From NCBI RefSeq assembly GCF_040954645.1, contig NC_092809.1, positions 127,709,914-127,773,913 of the forward strand: a DNA stretch of 64,000 bases. The letters are read 5' to 3'. The notes beneath the pieces are model-generated. The model saw nothing but the letters and a program-made list of their open reading frames with translations, was not told the DNA's origin and made no database searches. Origin of the DNA: Diabrotica undecimpunctata. Lineage: Eukaryota > Arthropoda > Insecta > Coleoptera > Chrysomelidae. The position numbers and the translations under genes are program-made. Within the stretch, counting starts at the first letter, position 1, and each line of letters begins with the position of its first letter. Below are positions 9,768 to 19,860 of this stretch, piece by piece.

Positions 9768-12206
9768 TAGGGTAGGCCGATTTGTATACGAAATTCAAAA
9801 ATATTTTAATTTCAGATTTTGCAATTAAAATAAACATGTGGAGCAGGAAAACAATTTTTTTTGTAAAAATAAATTTTTTTATATTTTGCTGTTTTGAACT
9901 GCCACAAGGTCACTAAAATTTTGAATTTAAAATTTTACTAGTGTTACAACTTGCATATCCGAAAATGTTATAATACATAGAATGAAATAAATGCTGTTAA
10001 TTATTAATGTTTTTATTTTGAATATTTTAACTGCCACAACCTAATTTACATTAATATTTAAAAAAAATCATTAAATCATTAAAAATAAATTTTATGCTTA
10101 AATTAAACAAACAAACAACTGTTCTTACAACTTATAATCTTTTTTTTTTTGACCTAAAAGAAGGCATAATTCGGTGTGATTCCAGTTTGGTTCTGATTAA
10201 ACTATCTCTGCTATTATTAGCAACTTTTGCTGAATCTTCTGTCACAAGTTTAATCATGCGTTCAACGGCTTGCGTGTGAGACGGATATAACTTAAGCTCC
10301 GATAACAGTGCTGATGTCTCCGGATTAACCACAATTTCCTGTAAAGTTTCATTCGAACTTCCAATTGTTAATGGTGGTTCAGTTAAGGTGCGTTCATATT
10401 AAGCACACGTGGTACCTCAAATTTTCGTAGTCTCTGGTTTATATAACTTGTTCGAGCTTTAAAAATACTTGGCACAGCAAGCTCTCTAATATGTTTTCTT
10501 GGATCTCCTAACATTCCAAGTAGCATATTTTCTGGATGTGCAAAAAAACTATTTCGCAATAGAACCGGATCCATTATATCCTTTAGGGGTTGTGCTAAAT
10601 ACCTAGATAACTGAATCATTTTCCAAAAATTAAAGGCTCCATGTAGGCAGGACGGTATGGTTTTTATAAGGAACCATACTGGAGCATACACTTTTAAAAT
10701 AAAGGTTGTTAAGGTAATCAAATTATCTGATGGAACCACAGTGGAACATATAAACGTAGTATACGCTTAGCCAATGTTAACCAGTGGGAATGCACTATTT
10801 TACTTGGGCACCGTATAGAAAGTTTGTTGTCAATACTTCCCTCTGAGATTGCAACACACATGTCAAGAAGATATTGTTGATCTGTACTTAAATCACTGAA
10901 CTTAACAACAGGTAGATTTTCACATCCAATGAATACTTGTCCTATAGGTCCGTTGAAGTGACAAAGTCCAGTTGTACTACCATCAAGGAAATTCATAAGG
11001 TGTCGCAAAGGTAATTCATTACAGTGCAGCTGGCAAATAAGCCAATGCAACGGGCGATTTAAATGTTTTTCTAATTGCACAATAACAACATTTAACTTTC
11101 CAACATTAAGATTCGTCCCATCACACCCTATTACTCTTAAGACATCTGTGGATACGTCAGAGTCATCAAAATATTTTAAAATGCTTTTTAAAATGTTCAC
11201 AGCAGTACGAGAATCAGGAGTAACATGCGCCAGATAACCCGACTCAGGCAATTTTAAGATTGTAATATGTTCTTCTCGAATTAACTTTCGACGATTATCT
11301 TCCATTTTTAACGTATTATCCTTGCGACCATCGACAAAAAAGTCACGTAACTGTGAAGAATCGTCCATTTGAAGAAGGGCACGTTTTTTTGTTCTAGCAC
11401 GACGAATTTTGTTCTTATCTATAATGTTGCTATTATCTTCCACATTTATAATACCGACGTCTTGTAGTACTGCTGAAGCGACTGCAGCACGAGCTCGATC
11501 AGAAATACCAAAACGATCGAGTGTTCTTGCAAGCACAGGTAATTGTAACACATTATAGGAAGCTAATGATTTTTGCTGCACAGTAGAAGTTTCTGCAGAA
11601 CTGATCGATTCATGTGTAAGTGTTTCCGTCGCTATTCTTTTCTGCCGAGATCAATTTGCGGTAAGTGAACAACATTCTCATTTAACTGTTTTTGAATTTG
11701 CAATAAATTTCTCTCCTCTCGGTTCTGTAACTTTTTGGTCTTTGGTCTTGGTAAAAAGATCAAGAGATACGACAACTAATATAACTGTATTCCGTGGTTG
11801 TTAGTCGAAAACTGATTCATTCCCAAATGAAAGAATACCTCTTTGTCTCAAATCGACAAAACATTACGATCGGTCTGAAAACATCGGACAGCCAAGTCAG
11901 TGGCGTCGCTTCACGTAATTATCGCCTAATTTAGTTTTAACATAATGTCCTTGTAGCAGTTGAAATATCAAAAATATACAAAAACTTTATTGTAAAAAAA
12001 TTTAAGTTTTAATTATTTAACAATGTGGTAAAATGCAAAATTTAATATTTTTAATAATAAAATTTAGATTTTTGACATTTATGTGACAGTTCAAAATAAT
12101 TTTTTTTTATTAATATTTAATATCAAAAATTTTGTTTTTATACACTTCAACTTTTTTTCAATTGCATTTTACCATTTTAGTAATTTCGAAAAATCGGCCC
12201 AGCCTA
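9768..12206 (-). mobile_element. hAT-like DNA transposon nested in piggyBac, with 8 bp TSD
   Basis: TTATTTAA lies at 9760-9767 and again at 12207-12214. The left end reads TAGGGTAGGCCGATTT, and the reverse complement of the right end reads TAGGCTGGGCCGATTT, 14 of 16 identical. Excising the element plus one repeat restores the piggyBac frame exactly (…ERCLFKQYIPNK…). An 8 bp duplication with short TIRs fits hAT, though P-type elements also make 8 bp duplications. The coding remnant is on the minus strand at 10140-11765. Flanking AT-rich DNA inside the element (9780-10130 and 11770-12190) holds no gene. Confidence 0.8.
10132..11765 (-). pseudogene. hAT-like transposase pseudogene
   Basis: The minus strand begins with a basic stretch, KKLQNREERNLLQIQKQLNE. 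A broken junction near 11640 is followed by a 287-codon frame (11581-10718). That frame includes VIGCDGTNLNVGKLNVVIVQ, LNRPLHWLICQLHCNELPLR, FNGPIGQVFIGCE and RCPSKIVHSHWLTLAKRIL. A shift near 10730 leads to PSDNLITLTTFILKVYAPVW, FNFWKMIQLSRYLAQPLKDI, FFAHPENMLLGMLGDPRKHI and FEVPRVLNMNAP. A final piece (10332-10132) reads SHTQAVERMIKLVTEDSAK. I recall this family from many insect genomes as uncharacterised. The CDGT block and the 8 bp TSD make a hAT-type DDE enzyme plausible but not proven. At least two frameshifts inactivate it. Confidence 0.65.
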
Positions 12207-12984
12207 TTATTTAAGCAATATATTCCAAATAAACCCAATAATTATTGGATTAAAATTTTCGCGCTAGTTGATGCCAAGTGTTACTTGGCAACCTGATGAC
12301 CCTTATGTTGTGAGCAACTCTCCCAATGCGGTAGTCTTGAAATTATGTGAACCCATATATGGATCAGAAGGAATATTATTACCGATAACTGGTTCAAAAA
12401 TATAAATCTGTTAGAGTTGTTGTACGCGAAAAAGCTGACATTAGTTGGTATAATTCGTAAAAACAAAAAAGAATTCCCCTTAGAGACCACCTAAGTTTGT
12501 CAACCCCCAAAGTCACGGTTACTTAACAGTAGTTTATTTAGGTTTAGACAAAATCTCACTCTTATGTCCTACAAAATAAACCAAAATAAAAACGTCCGAC
12601 TATTATCCAGTGTTCTTTATGATAATAAAATAGATGTAGTAACAGGTAAACCCGAAATCATAATGAATTATAACAATACTAAAGGGGGTGTTTATACCGT
12701 AGACAAACTGTGTGCTGCCTATAACTACAAGAAATACCAGCAAGTTTGGCTAGACAATTAGTTGATAATCACCTTCGTGCTCGTACTACCCTTTCTTTTT
12801 TGCCCTCATTAATGAAATTAAGAATTACAGAAATGGTTAAATCTAAAGATCCACTACCGCTTTCAGCTGGTAATATAAGCCTAAAAAGGGAACACTGCAG
12901 TTACTGCGATAGAAAAAAGACCCGTCCGACCAAGTATTCACGTGTTAAATGTGGAAAATATATGTGTTTATATTATTGCACGAA
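12207..12984 (+). pseudogene. piggyBac-like transposase, catalytic C-terminal half and cysteine-rich domain
   Basis: Directly after the hAT element the frame reads KQYIPNKPNNYWIKIFALVD and then AKCYLAT. Next comes NIITDNWFKNINLLELLYAK with KKLTLVGIIRKNKKEFPLET; DNWF holds the second catalytic Asp. A shifted frame at 12564 gives VVTGKPEIIMNYNNTKGGVY and TVDKLCAAYNYKK. The family has GGVD here, so the third catalytic Asp is replaced by Tyr. A further shift gives the cysteine-rich domain, HCSYCDRKKTRPTKYSRVKC and GKYMCLYYC, which binds the element's ends. It is cut by the non-LTR insertion at about 12985. Stops, shifts and the Asp-to-Tyr change make it inactive. Confidence 0.85.
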
Positions 12985-13138
12985 AGTAAACGACCAAGAG
13001 GAAGACCACAGATGAGATGGGTTGATGACATTAAAAGAATAGCCGGAACAAATTGGAAATATGTTGCTCAGGATAGAGACCGATGGAAGGAGTTGGGAGA
13101 GGCCTATGTCCAAACATGGACGACAGAAGGCTAATAAC
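12985..13138 (+). pseudogene. Short non-LTR retrotransposon 3' end inserted in the piggyBac cysteine domain
   Basis: The frame reads RPRGRPQMRWVDDIKRIAGT, then KYVAQDRDRWKELGEAYVQT, WTTEG and a stop. This is the extreme C-terminus of the same RTE-like family as 8496-8998. ATTGCACGAA at 12975-12984 and ATTGCACAAA at 13139-13148 form a TSD with one mismatch. Downstream (13139-13210) the piggyBac-derived DNA contains an imperfect repeat of ATATGTGCAATG-like units. Confidence 0.75.
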
Positions 13139-13365
13139 ATTGCACAAATATTTGTATTAAATATATGTGCAATGCATAATAATATGTGCAATGTACAATA
13201 ATAACATGCAAAATAATTAATAAATAAGTGTTTGTATTAGTAGTTAATTTTATTTTATCAAAAGAATTTTCCAGTCCGTCTCATACTTGCTATTTCAATA
13301 TGCGGACTCACAGTCCGCCGCGTGTACTAATGCAACTTTTTGAGGCGCGTGTACTGAAAGGTTAA

Positions 13366-13775
13366 ATATTTTTGAAAGGATTTTGATTGCACTTTGGACA
13401 ATTACAACAGTATATAACTTAATTTAAGTTCGTCTTAATTTAAGTTAATTAATCGATACAATTATCAGATAAAACTGATATTGCTTCCGTCCGGTATAGT
13501 AGACCCTTCCACCTGAAACAAGGATGTAGCTTTAATCCAGTCTATCGCTAACGATCTTTCATTGTTGCTTATGTACGACGCCGCAGATATATTGCCTCAA
13601 AGCCTGAAATGAAATATTATGGTAAGGGATTGTTTGTTTGGTATCAGCCGTTCGAACAAAACATCAATTTGCGTAGCGGAAGGGCATATTTACTTTTGGG
13701 TCGGTAAATAGTTTTAAAGATCTTTAATGGATATCCTGTCAAGAAAGGTTATATGACAAATCTTGATTTGTGTTG

Positions 13776-13783
<8 letters not shown>
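13366..13783. other. No gene recognised
   Basis: Sequence between the piggyBac right TTAA and the (AT)n tract. It is moderately GC at 13480-13700, with no conserved frame on either strand. Confidence 0.4.

Positions 13784-13820
<37 letters not shown>
13784..13820. repeat. (AT)n microsatellite, left part of the Gypsy insertion site
   Basis: Uninterrupted AT dinucleotides end directly at the 5' LTR. The same repeat resumes at the end of the 3' LTR, so the retrotransposon landed inside an (AT)n tract. Confidence 0.95.
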
Positions 13821-13823
<3 letters not shown>

Positions 13824-15166
13824 GACGATTAGGGTTTATAGAAAATAATTTATAAGTTATATACTACATAATATTAGATATTTGGTTGTTTTAAATAAGT
13901 TATATACTAGAGAATTTAATAAAAATATATTTATGTGAGGGCATTTTTAATAAATTAGCATATAATAATTGTAAAAAGTTGTATTTTAATATTGTAAATA
14001 TATATAAGTGAGCCATGTGCTTAGGCAACCAAAAATACTCTCGGAGATTGACAGATATTTATACTCTGAAGTGACGTTTAAGAATATTTACGAATATAAA
14101 GTGGGTTATAATAATATATTGTTTGAAATGTGTATTTTATTAAATTAGAATGTTAAGTTACTAATTTAATTATATATTCTGATCTGAAAAGCCTAAATGT
14201 AAACAAAATTATTAATAGAAAAGAATGGAATTCTCTGGATCTCCGGAGATGGCCATGTTTGCGAAATGGTTTGTTCCAGAAAATTCAGACAAGTAGTTAA
14301 TAGAACAAAATAGAACATGATATCTTACGAGATGGTTCTAGAAATCCAAAAACATATAAATACCCGTGATTTGGATTCAAGTTGGCAGTTTTTAGAAGTT
14401 TTTAGTCAGAAGTCAAGCAGTTTATTATGAAAGTTAGTTAGAGTCAGTGAATCAAGTACAAATAGTCCAATAGTTTAATATAGTGAGTTAAATGAAGATT
14501 AAAAATTATGCATATAATTTAATGCACATTTATAATTATACACAAATAATTATTGAAGATAAAAAAAGGTATATTGGAAGAAATTAAATTATATTATGGT
14601 TGGAGATTAGTATAAATCAACTTATAATAATTGGATATTGGTATATTGAAAAGAAGAATAAATATAAATGCTGTTTGCTGGTTTGGTTGGTGGTGTATAA
14701 ATGCTGGTGAAGAAAACTATATCTTAAATTGGTAGAAGCTGATAATTGAAAAAAGTAATTTCACAAAAAACAAGGATAACCGAAGTACGAAGACTTTCAG
14801 TGGTGATTAGAATATATATAGTGGAAAACAGTTCATTTAGGCATTCAGTGAAAGAAAGGTACAAAATTTTGTTAATATAATTTAGTTAGTGTCATAACAA
14901 TTTCAATTTTGAAGATAGTTTTGTTTAAATTTTAGATTGTCTATAGAATTTAATTAGTTTTATAAGAATATCAATTTAAAGATAGTTTATTTTAAATTTA
15001 CATTGACTAGGTTAGATATATATGTGTGTTTCATAATAGTTATAATAAAGATAATTTGAAAAAGTACTTACAAGCTAATTCTTTGAGAACCGCGATAAAA
15101 ACCCTATATATTATATTATTAAAAATACTCATTGCTCATCATTCAAACAAAAAACACATCATAACA
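13821..15166 (+). repeat. 5' LTR
   Basis: It starts TGTGACGATT and ends CATAACA. A TATA-like TATAAATA lies at 14355-14362, which would put transcription start about 25-30 bases later. An AATAAA lies at 15044-15049, which would place the R/U5 boundary shortly after. The signal positions are inferred from sequence only. Confidence 0.93.
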
Positions 15167-15169
15167 ATT

Positions 15170-15187
15170 TGGCACCCAACGCGGTGG
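15170..15187 (+). promoter_or_regulatory. Primer-binding site, tRNA-Lys-like
   Basis: TGGCACCCAACGCGGTGG begins three bases after the 5' LTR. It resembles the complement of the 3' end of a lysine tRNA (the TGGCGCCCAACG type). This is where minus-strand DNA synthesis would be primed. The tRNA identity is inferred. Confidence 0.7.
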
Positions 15188-15310
15188 CTCTCTATTTAAA
15201 AGAATTAGTTTGGGAAGATAAGTGCTCTCATATAATTAAATTAATTATCAGTAGAAAGGAAAAATTATAGAATTTATTTTTAATTATATTTGAACAAGTA
15301 AAGTCTCAAA

Positions 15311-16882
15311 ATGTCTCAAGGAAAGAAAGTTACAAGAAGCAAAAAGAATGAAGAAGATGTGGAAGTAGAAACACAACCTATACAAGAGGAGAGTTTAGTT
15401 CAAGTTCCACAAGATACTGCAGAAATGAATCCAGAAAGAGAGGAAAATGTCAATATGGCAGCTTTGATGTCATTAATGATGCAGATGAACAAGACAATAG
15501 AAGAGAATTCAAAAGAAATCAAAGAAGGCATAAAAAAATTGGAAGAGAATTCAAAAGAAGTCAAAGAAGACATGAAAAAAATGGAACAAAAATTGGAAGA
15601 GAATTATAGAAAATTAGAAAAGAAAATAGAAGATAATAATAATAAAATTGTAAAACAAATGGAAAAACAAATGGATAAAAAACTTCAAACTGCAGAGAAA
15701 AAAGTAGCAAATGAAATAAAAAGTATACGGAATGACTACAAGAAAAGGATAGAAAATGAGAGGACAGAAGTAAAGAGGATTATTCAAGATAATAAAATAG
15801 ATATAGAACAGAAAATAGAGTTACAGAAATGTAACTTAGAAGTTAAAATTAACGAAGACAGGAGAAACACAGAAGAAAAATTAGACGATATACAACAAAA
15901 TATCCAAATAAATAGTAATCAAATAAGAAATGTGGAACAGAGAATAGATGATATTTCACAAATGAGAGACATAGGGAGACCTTACTTAAATTTAACAAAT
16001 GAGACTGGGATAAAATTCTCTGGTAATATAAAAAATTTGCATCCTAGAGTATACATAAATAGTTTAAAACATAAATTAAGATTTGTGAATAATATTAATG
16101 ATATTAAAGATTATATTAGAATGACATTAAATGACAATGCAGCAACTTGGTTTGCTAGTATTGAAAATGATTTAGATAACTTTCAAACATTTGAAAATAA
16201 ATTTTTAAATTATTATTGGGGTGAATTAGAGCAAGCAAAGTTTAGAGAAATTCTATATTTTGGAAAGTATAATCACAATTTAAAATCAAATATGGTAGAT
16301 TATGCATTAAAACTGATAACAGTTGCAAAATATTTAGAACCACCACTTAGAGAGGATGAAACAGTCTTAAATGTATCTAGACATTTTGATGCTGATGTTG
16401 TGCAAACCGTAACTGTACAAAATATTCAAACAATAGATAGTTTTATTAATTTTATTCAAAGAATACAAAGAGGCAATATGACAAGTAATAATAACAACAG
16501 GAAAAACAATAATAATAGATATGGTGATAGTTTACAAAATTTTAATAATACTAACAGTAATCCAAATAGACAGAACTTTAATAATAATACTAGTTATAAT
16601 AGACAAAATTTTAATAATAATACTAATTATAATAGACAACATTTTAATAACAGTACTAATAATAATAGACAAGATTTTAACAATAGAAGAAATACAGAGC
16701 GACCTAACTATAACAGACAGGTAAATTGTGTTCGAAGGAATAGAAGCTGCGAAGACAGGGAACGAAATAGTACAAGGCAAGAAAATGTGAGTAGAAGTCA
16801 TAGTAGGGAAAGACATAGGACATCAGATCCAAGTGGTCAGATACAATCTGACAATTCTAATAATCAAAATTTTGTGCAGTAA
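15311..16882 (+). CDS. gag: Gypsy gag polyprotein
   Basis: This intact 523-codon frame encodes the structural protein that would form the particle and package the RNA. Residues about 45-220 are rich in Lys and Glu with a heptad pattern, a long coiled coil (for example KKMEQKLEENYRKLEKKIED). Residues about 245-395 match the retrotransposon gag core (YINSLKHKLRFVNNIND, ATWFASIENDLDNFQTF, AKFREILYFGKYNHN). Residues about 400-470 are Asn-rich tandem units of NRQNFNNNT type. The tail is Arg/Ser-rich. No CCHC zinc knuckle is present, so the basic tail may bind RNA instead. It ends at TAA 16880-16882, overlapping the pol frame. The ATG at 15311 is the first in frame. Confidence 0.93.
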   Translation: MSQGKKVTRSKKNEEDVEVETQPIQEESLVQVPQDTAEMNPEREENVNMAALMSLMMQMNKTIEENSKEIKEGIKKLEENSKEVKEDMKKMEQKLEENYRKLEKKIEDNNNKIVKQMEKQMDKKLQTAEKKVANEIKSIRNDYKKRIENERTEVKRIIQDNKIDIEQKIELQKCNLEVKINEDRRNTEEKLDDIQQNIQINSNQIRNVEQRIDDISQMRDIGRPYLNLTNETGIKFSGNIKNLHPRVYINSLKHKLRFVNNINDIKDYIRMTLNDNAATWFASIENDLDNFQTFENKFLNYYWGELEQAKFREILYFGKYNHNLKSNMVDYALKLITVAKYLEPPLREDETVLNVSRHFDADVVQTVTVQNIQTIDSFINFIQRIQRGNMTSNNNNRKNNNNRYGDSLQNFNNTNSNPNRQNFNNNTSYNRQNFNNNTNYNRQHFNNSTNNNRQDFNNRRNTERPNYNRQVNCVRRNRSCEDRERNSTRQENVSRSHSRERHRTSDPSGQIQSDNSNNQNFVQ

Positions 16883-19350
16883 ACTTTCTGAATTACAAGT
16901 TAGGCCATTGCTATTATGAAAAACCTTCTGAATTTATTTCTTTAGATGAAGAGAAAATTATTGAATCTATTAATTTAATTTATATAAATGCTTTGGCCAA
17001 AAATAAAATGATTAAAATTATGATAGATACTGGTTCAGAAAGTACTTTAGTCTCGGAGAATTTTATTTTTAATACATTAAAACTATCAGATATAATAAAG
17101 ATTCCAAAAATTAAAATTATTGGTGCAAATAATAAGAAGTTGGGTGAAATTGATAAACTAGCCAATTTTAAAATTAATATTCTTAATAAAGAAATTAATA
17201 TGCAAGGATTTATTGTCAAGGATTTATGTGTTGATATATTAATGGGAAATGATGAATTGGAAAAGAAGAAAGTAAAGATAGATTTTGAAGAAAAAATGGT
17301 AACTTTGGAAGGGCAAATAATTAAATTTATGCAGAAAGATGAGGTAGAAGAAGGAATAAGAGTTGATAGGATATTATTAAAAGAAAATAATGATATTTAT
17401 GAAGAAGAAATGTATTTTGATGATAGAGAAATGTCCCAGAAGAATGTAAAGAATAATTATTGTAGTGAATATTTAAGGAATGGAAATTTTAAGCAGATGG
17501 ATGCCTACGAGGCGGAGTGCGTAAAATTGGAAGCAAGGAATAATGAGTACATAATGAAGAATAATGTTATTTGTAAAGAAGAAGATATGATGAAAGTTTT
17601 AAATTGCCCTGAAGAATATAAATCAATGGTCATTTCCATATTGCAGCAACACAAGGGACTTGTCAATAAAGAAAATAGAATTGCACAAAATTATATCCAT
17701 AGTATAAAAGTTAAAGAAGAAAAAGATTTTAAAACAAAATCATACCCAATACCATATAAATACAGAGAAGAAGTAAACAAAACAATTAATAATATGTTAG
17801 AAGATGGGATCATTGAGAAGGCAGACACATGTTTTATTAACCCCATAGTAGTAGTGCGTAAAAGATCAGGTGAAATCAGGTTATGTTTGGATGCAAGGAA
17901 TATTAACAAGATCACTGAAAAGCAATTTGAAGCACCAATGAGTATAGATGGAATACTAGGAAGAATTACAGGAATGTCATTTTTCACTAAAATTGATTTA
18001 CAGCATAGCTTTTGGTTAATACCTCTAGAAAGAAAAAGTAGACAGTATACAGGATTTCAGATAGATGGAGTAGTATATCAATTCAAAGTAGTACCATTTG
18101 GACTTCAATCATCTTGCAGTGCTCTATGTAGATGTCTTCATGATATTTTGGATCAATATGAACATTTTGTAATTCACTACATTGATGATATATTAATTTT
18201 TTCTAAAACGACTGAAGATCACGAGAAACACCTAAAAATTATAATAAATAGATTAGACAAAGTTGGACTAAAAATAAATCAAGAAAAATGTACATTTTTT
18301 CAAAAAGAAGTAATATATCTAGGTTATAAACTTAACACTAAGGGAATCGAAATGGATCCAGAACGGACACAAGTCATTCAGGAATATAAAACACCACACA
18401 ATTTAAGAACTTTAAGAGGATTTATTGGAATAATTAATTATTATAAAAGGATGATACCAGATCTAAGTATAAAAGAAATTCCATTACTTGAACTACTGAG
18501 AAAAGGTGTAAAATGGAGATGGGATCAGAGAAGAGAACTAGCATTCCAAGAAATTAAAAACATTTTTCTGTCAAATTTGAAAATATACTATCCTGACTAC
18601 ACACAGCCATTCATATTAAGAACAGATGCATCCATAGAGAGATTATCAGGGGTATTATTACAAATACATGATGGGGTCGAATACCCAATACAATTCATTT
18701 CAAGAATTACAAAGCCACATGAAAAGGGTTACTCAGTTTCAGAATTAGAACTAGCAAGTATAATACACTGTGTCACAAAATTAAGATTTTATTTGTTGGG
18801 TAATGAATTTACAATAGAAACAGATCACCAAGCTTTAACGTCTATATTAAATAACAAATATGGAAACAGTAGAATACATCGGTGGAGTCTAATACTTAGT
18901 GAATACTGCTTTGAAATCAAATACATTTCTGGAAAATCCAATATAGTGGCAGATGCTTTATCAAGGTTAGAAAATACATCACAAAAAGGGCAGCGAACAA
19001 TAAAAATTGGATTAAATCAATTAGTAGAAAATACTGGATTATATTCTAAAGAAGAAATTATAAGAGATCAGATCAATTTGAGTGAAAAACAAAAAGTCCT
19101 TAGGAAAGATGGAGTATATTATAAAATAATAAATGGCATAGAAGTATATGTAATAACTAGAACTTTAGCAAAGAAAATATTGAAAAATTTACATAACAAT
19201 TATATGCATATTGGTTCAAGAAAGCTATGGATGCTATTTAGGGACAATTATTTTGCAAAGAATGACATAAGTATAGCAAAAGAAATTACTACCCAATGCC
19301 CAATATGTCAACTAAACAAAGAAAAGAATTTCAAAAAAAAAACTTACTGA
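16864..19350 (+). CDS. pol: Gypsy pol: protease, RT, RNase H, truncated integrase
   Basis: The pol frame is open from 16864 and would be reached by -1 frameshifting from gag. The protease motif is MIDTGSESTLVS (GAT ACT GGT TCA at 17026-17037). RT blocks include IEKADTCFINPIVVVRKRSG, FFTKIDLQHSFWLIPL, VPFGLQSSC and the catalytic YIDD (18178-18189). RNase H includes LRTDAS, SELELASIIHCVTKL and TDHQAL. The integrase N-terminal zinc-binding domain is seen as HNNYMHIGSRKLW and CPICQLN (H2C2). The frame ends at TGA 19348-19350, just after a run of ten A at 19333-19342. The catalytic DDE core and C-terminal domain are absent: only 510 bp remain before the 3' LTR. It should make active protease and RT but no working integrase. 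Confidence 0.92.
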   Translation, partial: SKFCAVNFLNYKLGHCYYEKPSEFISLDEEKIIESINLIYINALAKNKMIKIMIDTGSESTLVSENFIFNTLKLSDIIKIPKIKIIGANNKKLGEIDKLANFKINILNKEINMQGFIVKDLCVDILMGNDELEKKKVKIDFEEKMVTLEGQIIKFMQKDEVEEGIRVDRILLKENNDIYEEEMYFDDREMSQKNVKNNYCSEYLRNGNFKQMDAYEAECVKLEARNNEYIMKNNVICKEEDMMKVLNCPEEYKSMVISILQQHKGLVNKENRIAQNYIHSIKVKEEKDFKTKSYPIPYKYREEVNKTINNMLEDGIIEKADTCFINPIVVVRKRSGEIRLCLDARNINKITEKQFEAPMSIDGILGRITGMSFFTKIDLQHSFWLIPLERKSRQYTGFQIDGVVYQFKVVPFGLQSSCSALCRCLHDILDQYEHFVIHYIDDILIFSKTTEDHEKHLKIIINRLDKVGLKINQEKCTFFQKEVIYLGYKLNTKGIEMDPERTQVIQEYKTPHNLRTLRGFIGIINYYKRMIPDLSIKEIPLLELLRKGVKWRWDQRRELAFQEIKNIFLSNLKIYYPDYTQPFILRTDASIERLSGVLLQIHDGVEYPIQFISRITKPHEKGYSVSELELASIIHCVTKLRFYLLGNEFTIETDHQALTSILNNKYGNSRIHRWSLILSEYCFEIKYISGKSNIVADALSRLENTSQKGQRTIKIGLNQLVENTGLYSKEEIIRDQINLSEKQKVLRKDGVYYKIINGIEVYVITRTLAKKILKNLHNNYMHIGSRKLWMLFRDNYFAKNDISIAKEITTQCPICQLNKEKNFKKKTY
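16867..16873 (+). promoter_or_regulatory. Putative -1 ribosomal frameshift heptamer A-AAT-TTT
   Basis: In the gag frame the codons read CAA AAT TTT GTG CAG TAA. This gives the canonical X-XXY-YYZ heptamer AAATTTT nine bases after the last pol-frame stop (TAA at 16861) and seven bases before the gag stop. A -1 slip enters the pol frame directly. The position inside an 18-base overlap makes it the obvious site. No downstream structure was evaluated. Confidence 0.8.
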
Positions 19351-19860
19351 TAGATCCATTTCATAGATAGATGGTAGATTTCTTTGTTGTGAATAAATTT
19401 GACATCAGACTTGTTGAATTTTATATATATGGAAATTGTTTGGTACCCTAAAAATCATAATTTGGGGTTAGATACAGAATTGATTGTGTAAATGTCTTTA
19501 TAAAAAGTATAAAACTTACCAATTTATATGGATGAAAGGTATTTTGAATGGAAATAATTCCTAGATTTTGTCTATAAATAAACAGAACAAAATATCCATT
19601 ATATTTTTAATTAAGGTTATATTTTATTCTCTGATAAAATCCATTCTCCATTTGACATGACAGTTTGACCATAGAATAGCCGAACTGTGCTCCGTTGTTC
19701 TCTGCTTTGACATAGACAGCGAACAGGGATGTATTTAACACACTTTAAATAATAAAAAAAATTGAATTATTAATTTATTAAATTTAATAAGGTATGAGAA
19801 AATTAATATTTAAAGAAATAATAAGTAAATTATTTATTTTAAATATTATTTTTGGGGTAT
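19351..19860 (+). other. Remnant between truncated integrase and 3' LTR
   Basis: A shifted frame just after the stop gives a few integrase-like residues (LLIDPFHR, then a stop, then MVDFFVV). The rest is non-coding. A G-run, TTTTTGGGGTAT, directly before the 3' LTR is the likely plus-strand primer tract. There is no envelope-like frame. Confidence 0.6.

Larger units (their letters stand above)
8317..13361 (+). mobile_element. piggyBac-like element carrying three nested insertions
   Basis: TTAA lies at 8313-8316 and 13362-13365, the duplicated target typical of piggyBac. The left end reads CCTTTCATTACACGCGCG (8317-8334). The reverse complement of the right end reads CCTTTCAGTACACGCGCC (13344-13361), 16 of 18 identical. 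Subterminal sequence similar to TGCGGACTCACAGTCC occurs near both ends (8999 and 13301). Inside are transposase pieces at 9306-9766 and 12207-12984. They are interrupted by a non-LTR copy (8496-8998), a hAT-like element (9768-12206) and a second non-LTR fragment (12985-13138). Without the insertions the element would be about 2 kb, so some host sequence has also been lost. Confidence 0.8.

Noticed and set aside
16521..16816. ORFs on both strands overlapping the gag C-terminus
   Set aside because: Shadows of the Asn-rich tandem gag repeats read in other frames; gag is the coherent frame.
19351..19860. Possible env gene between pol and the 3' LTR
   Set aside because: No frame longer than a few tens of codons and no signal or membrane segment.
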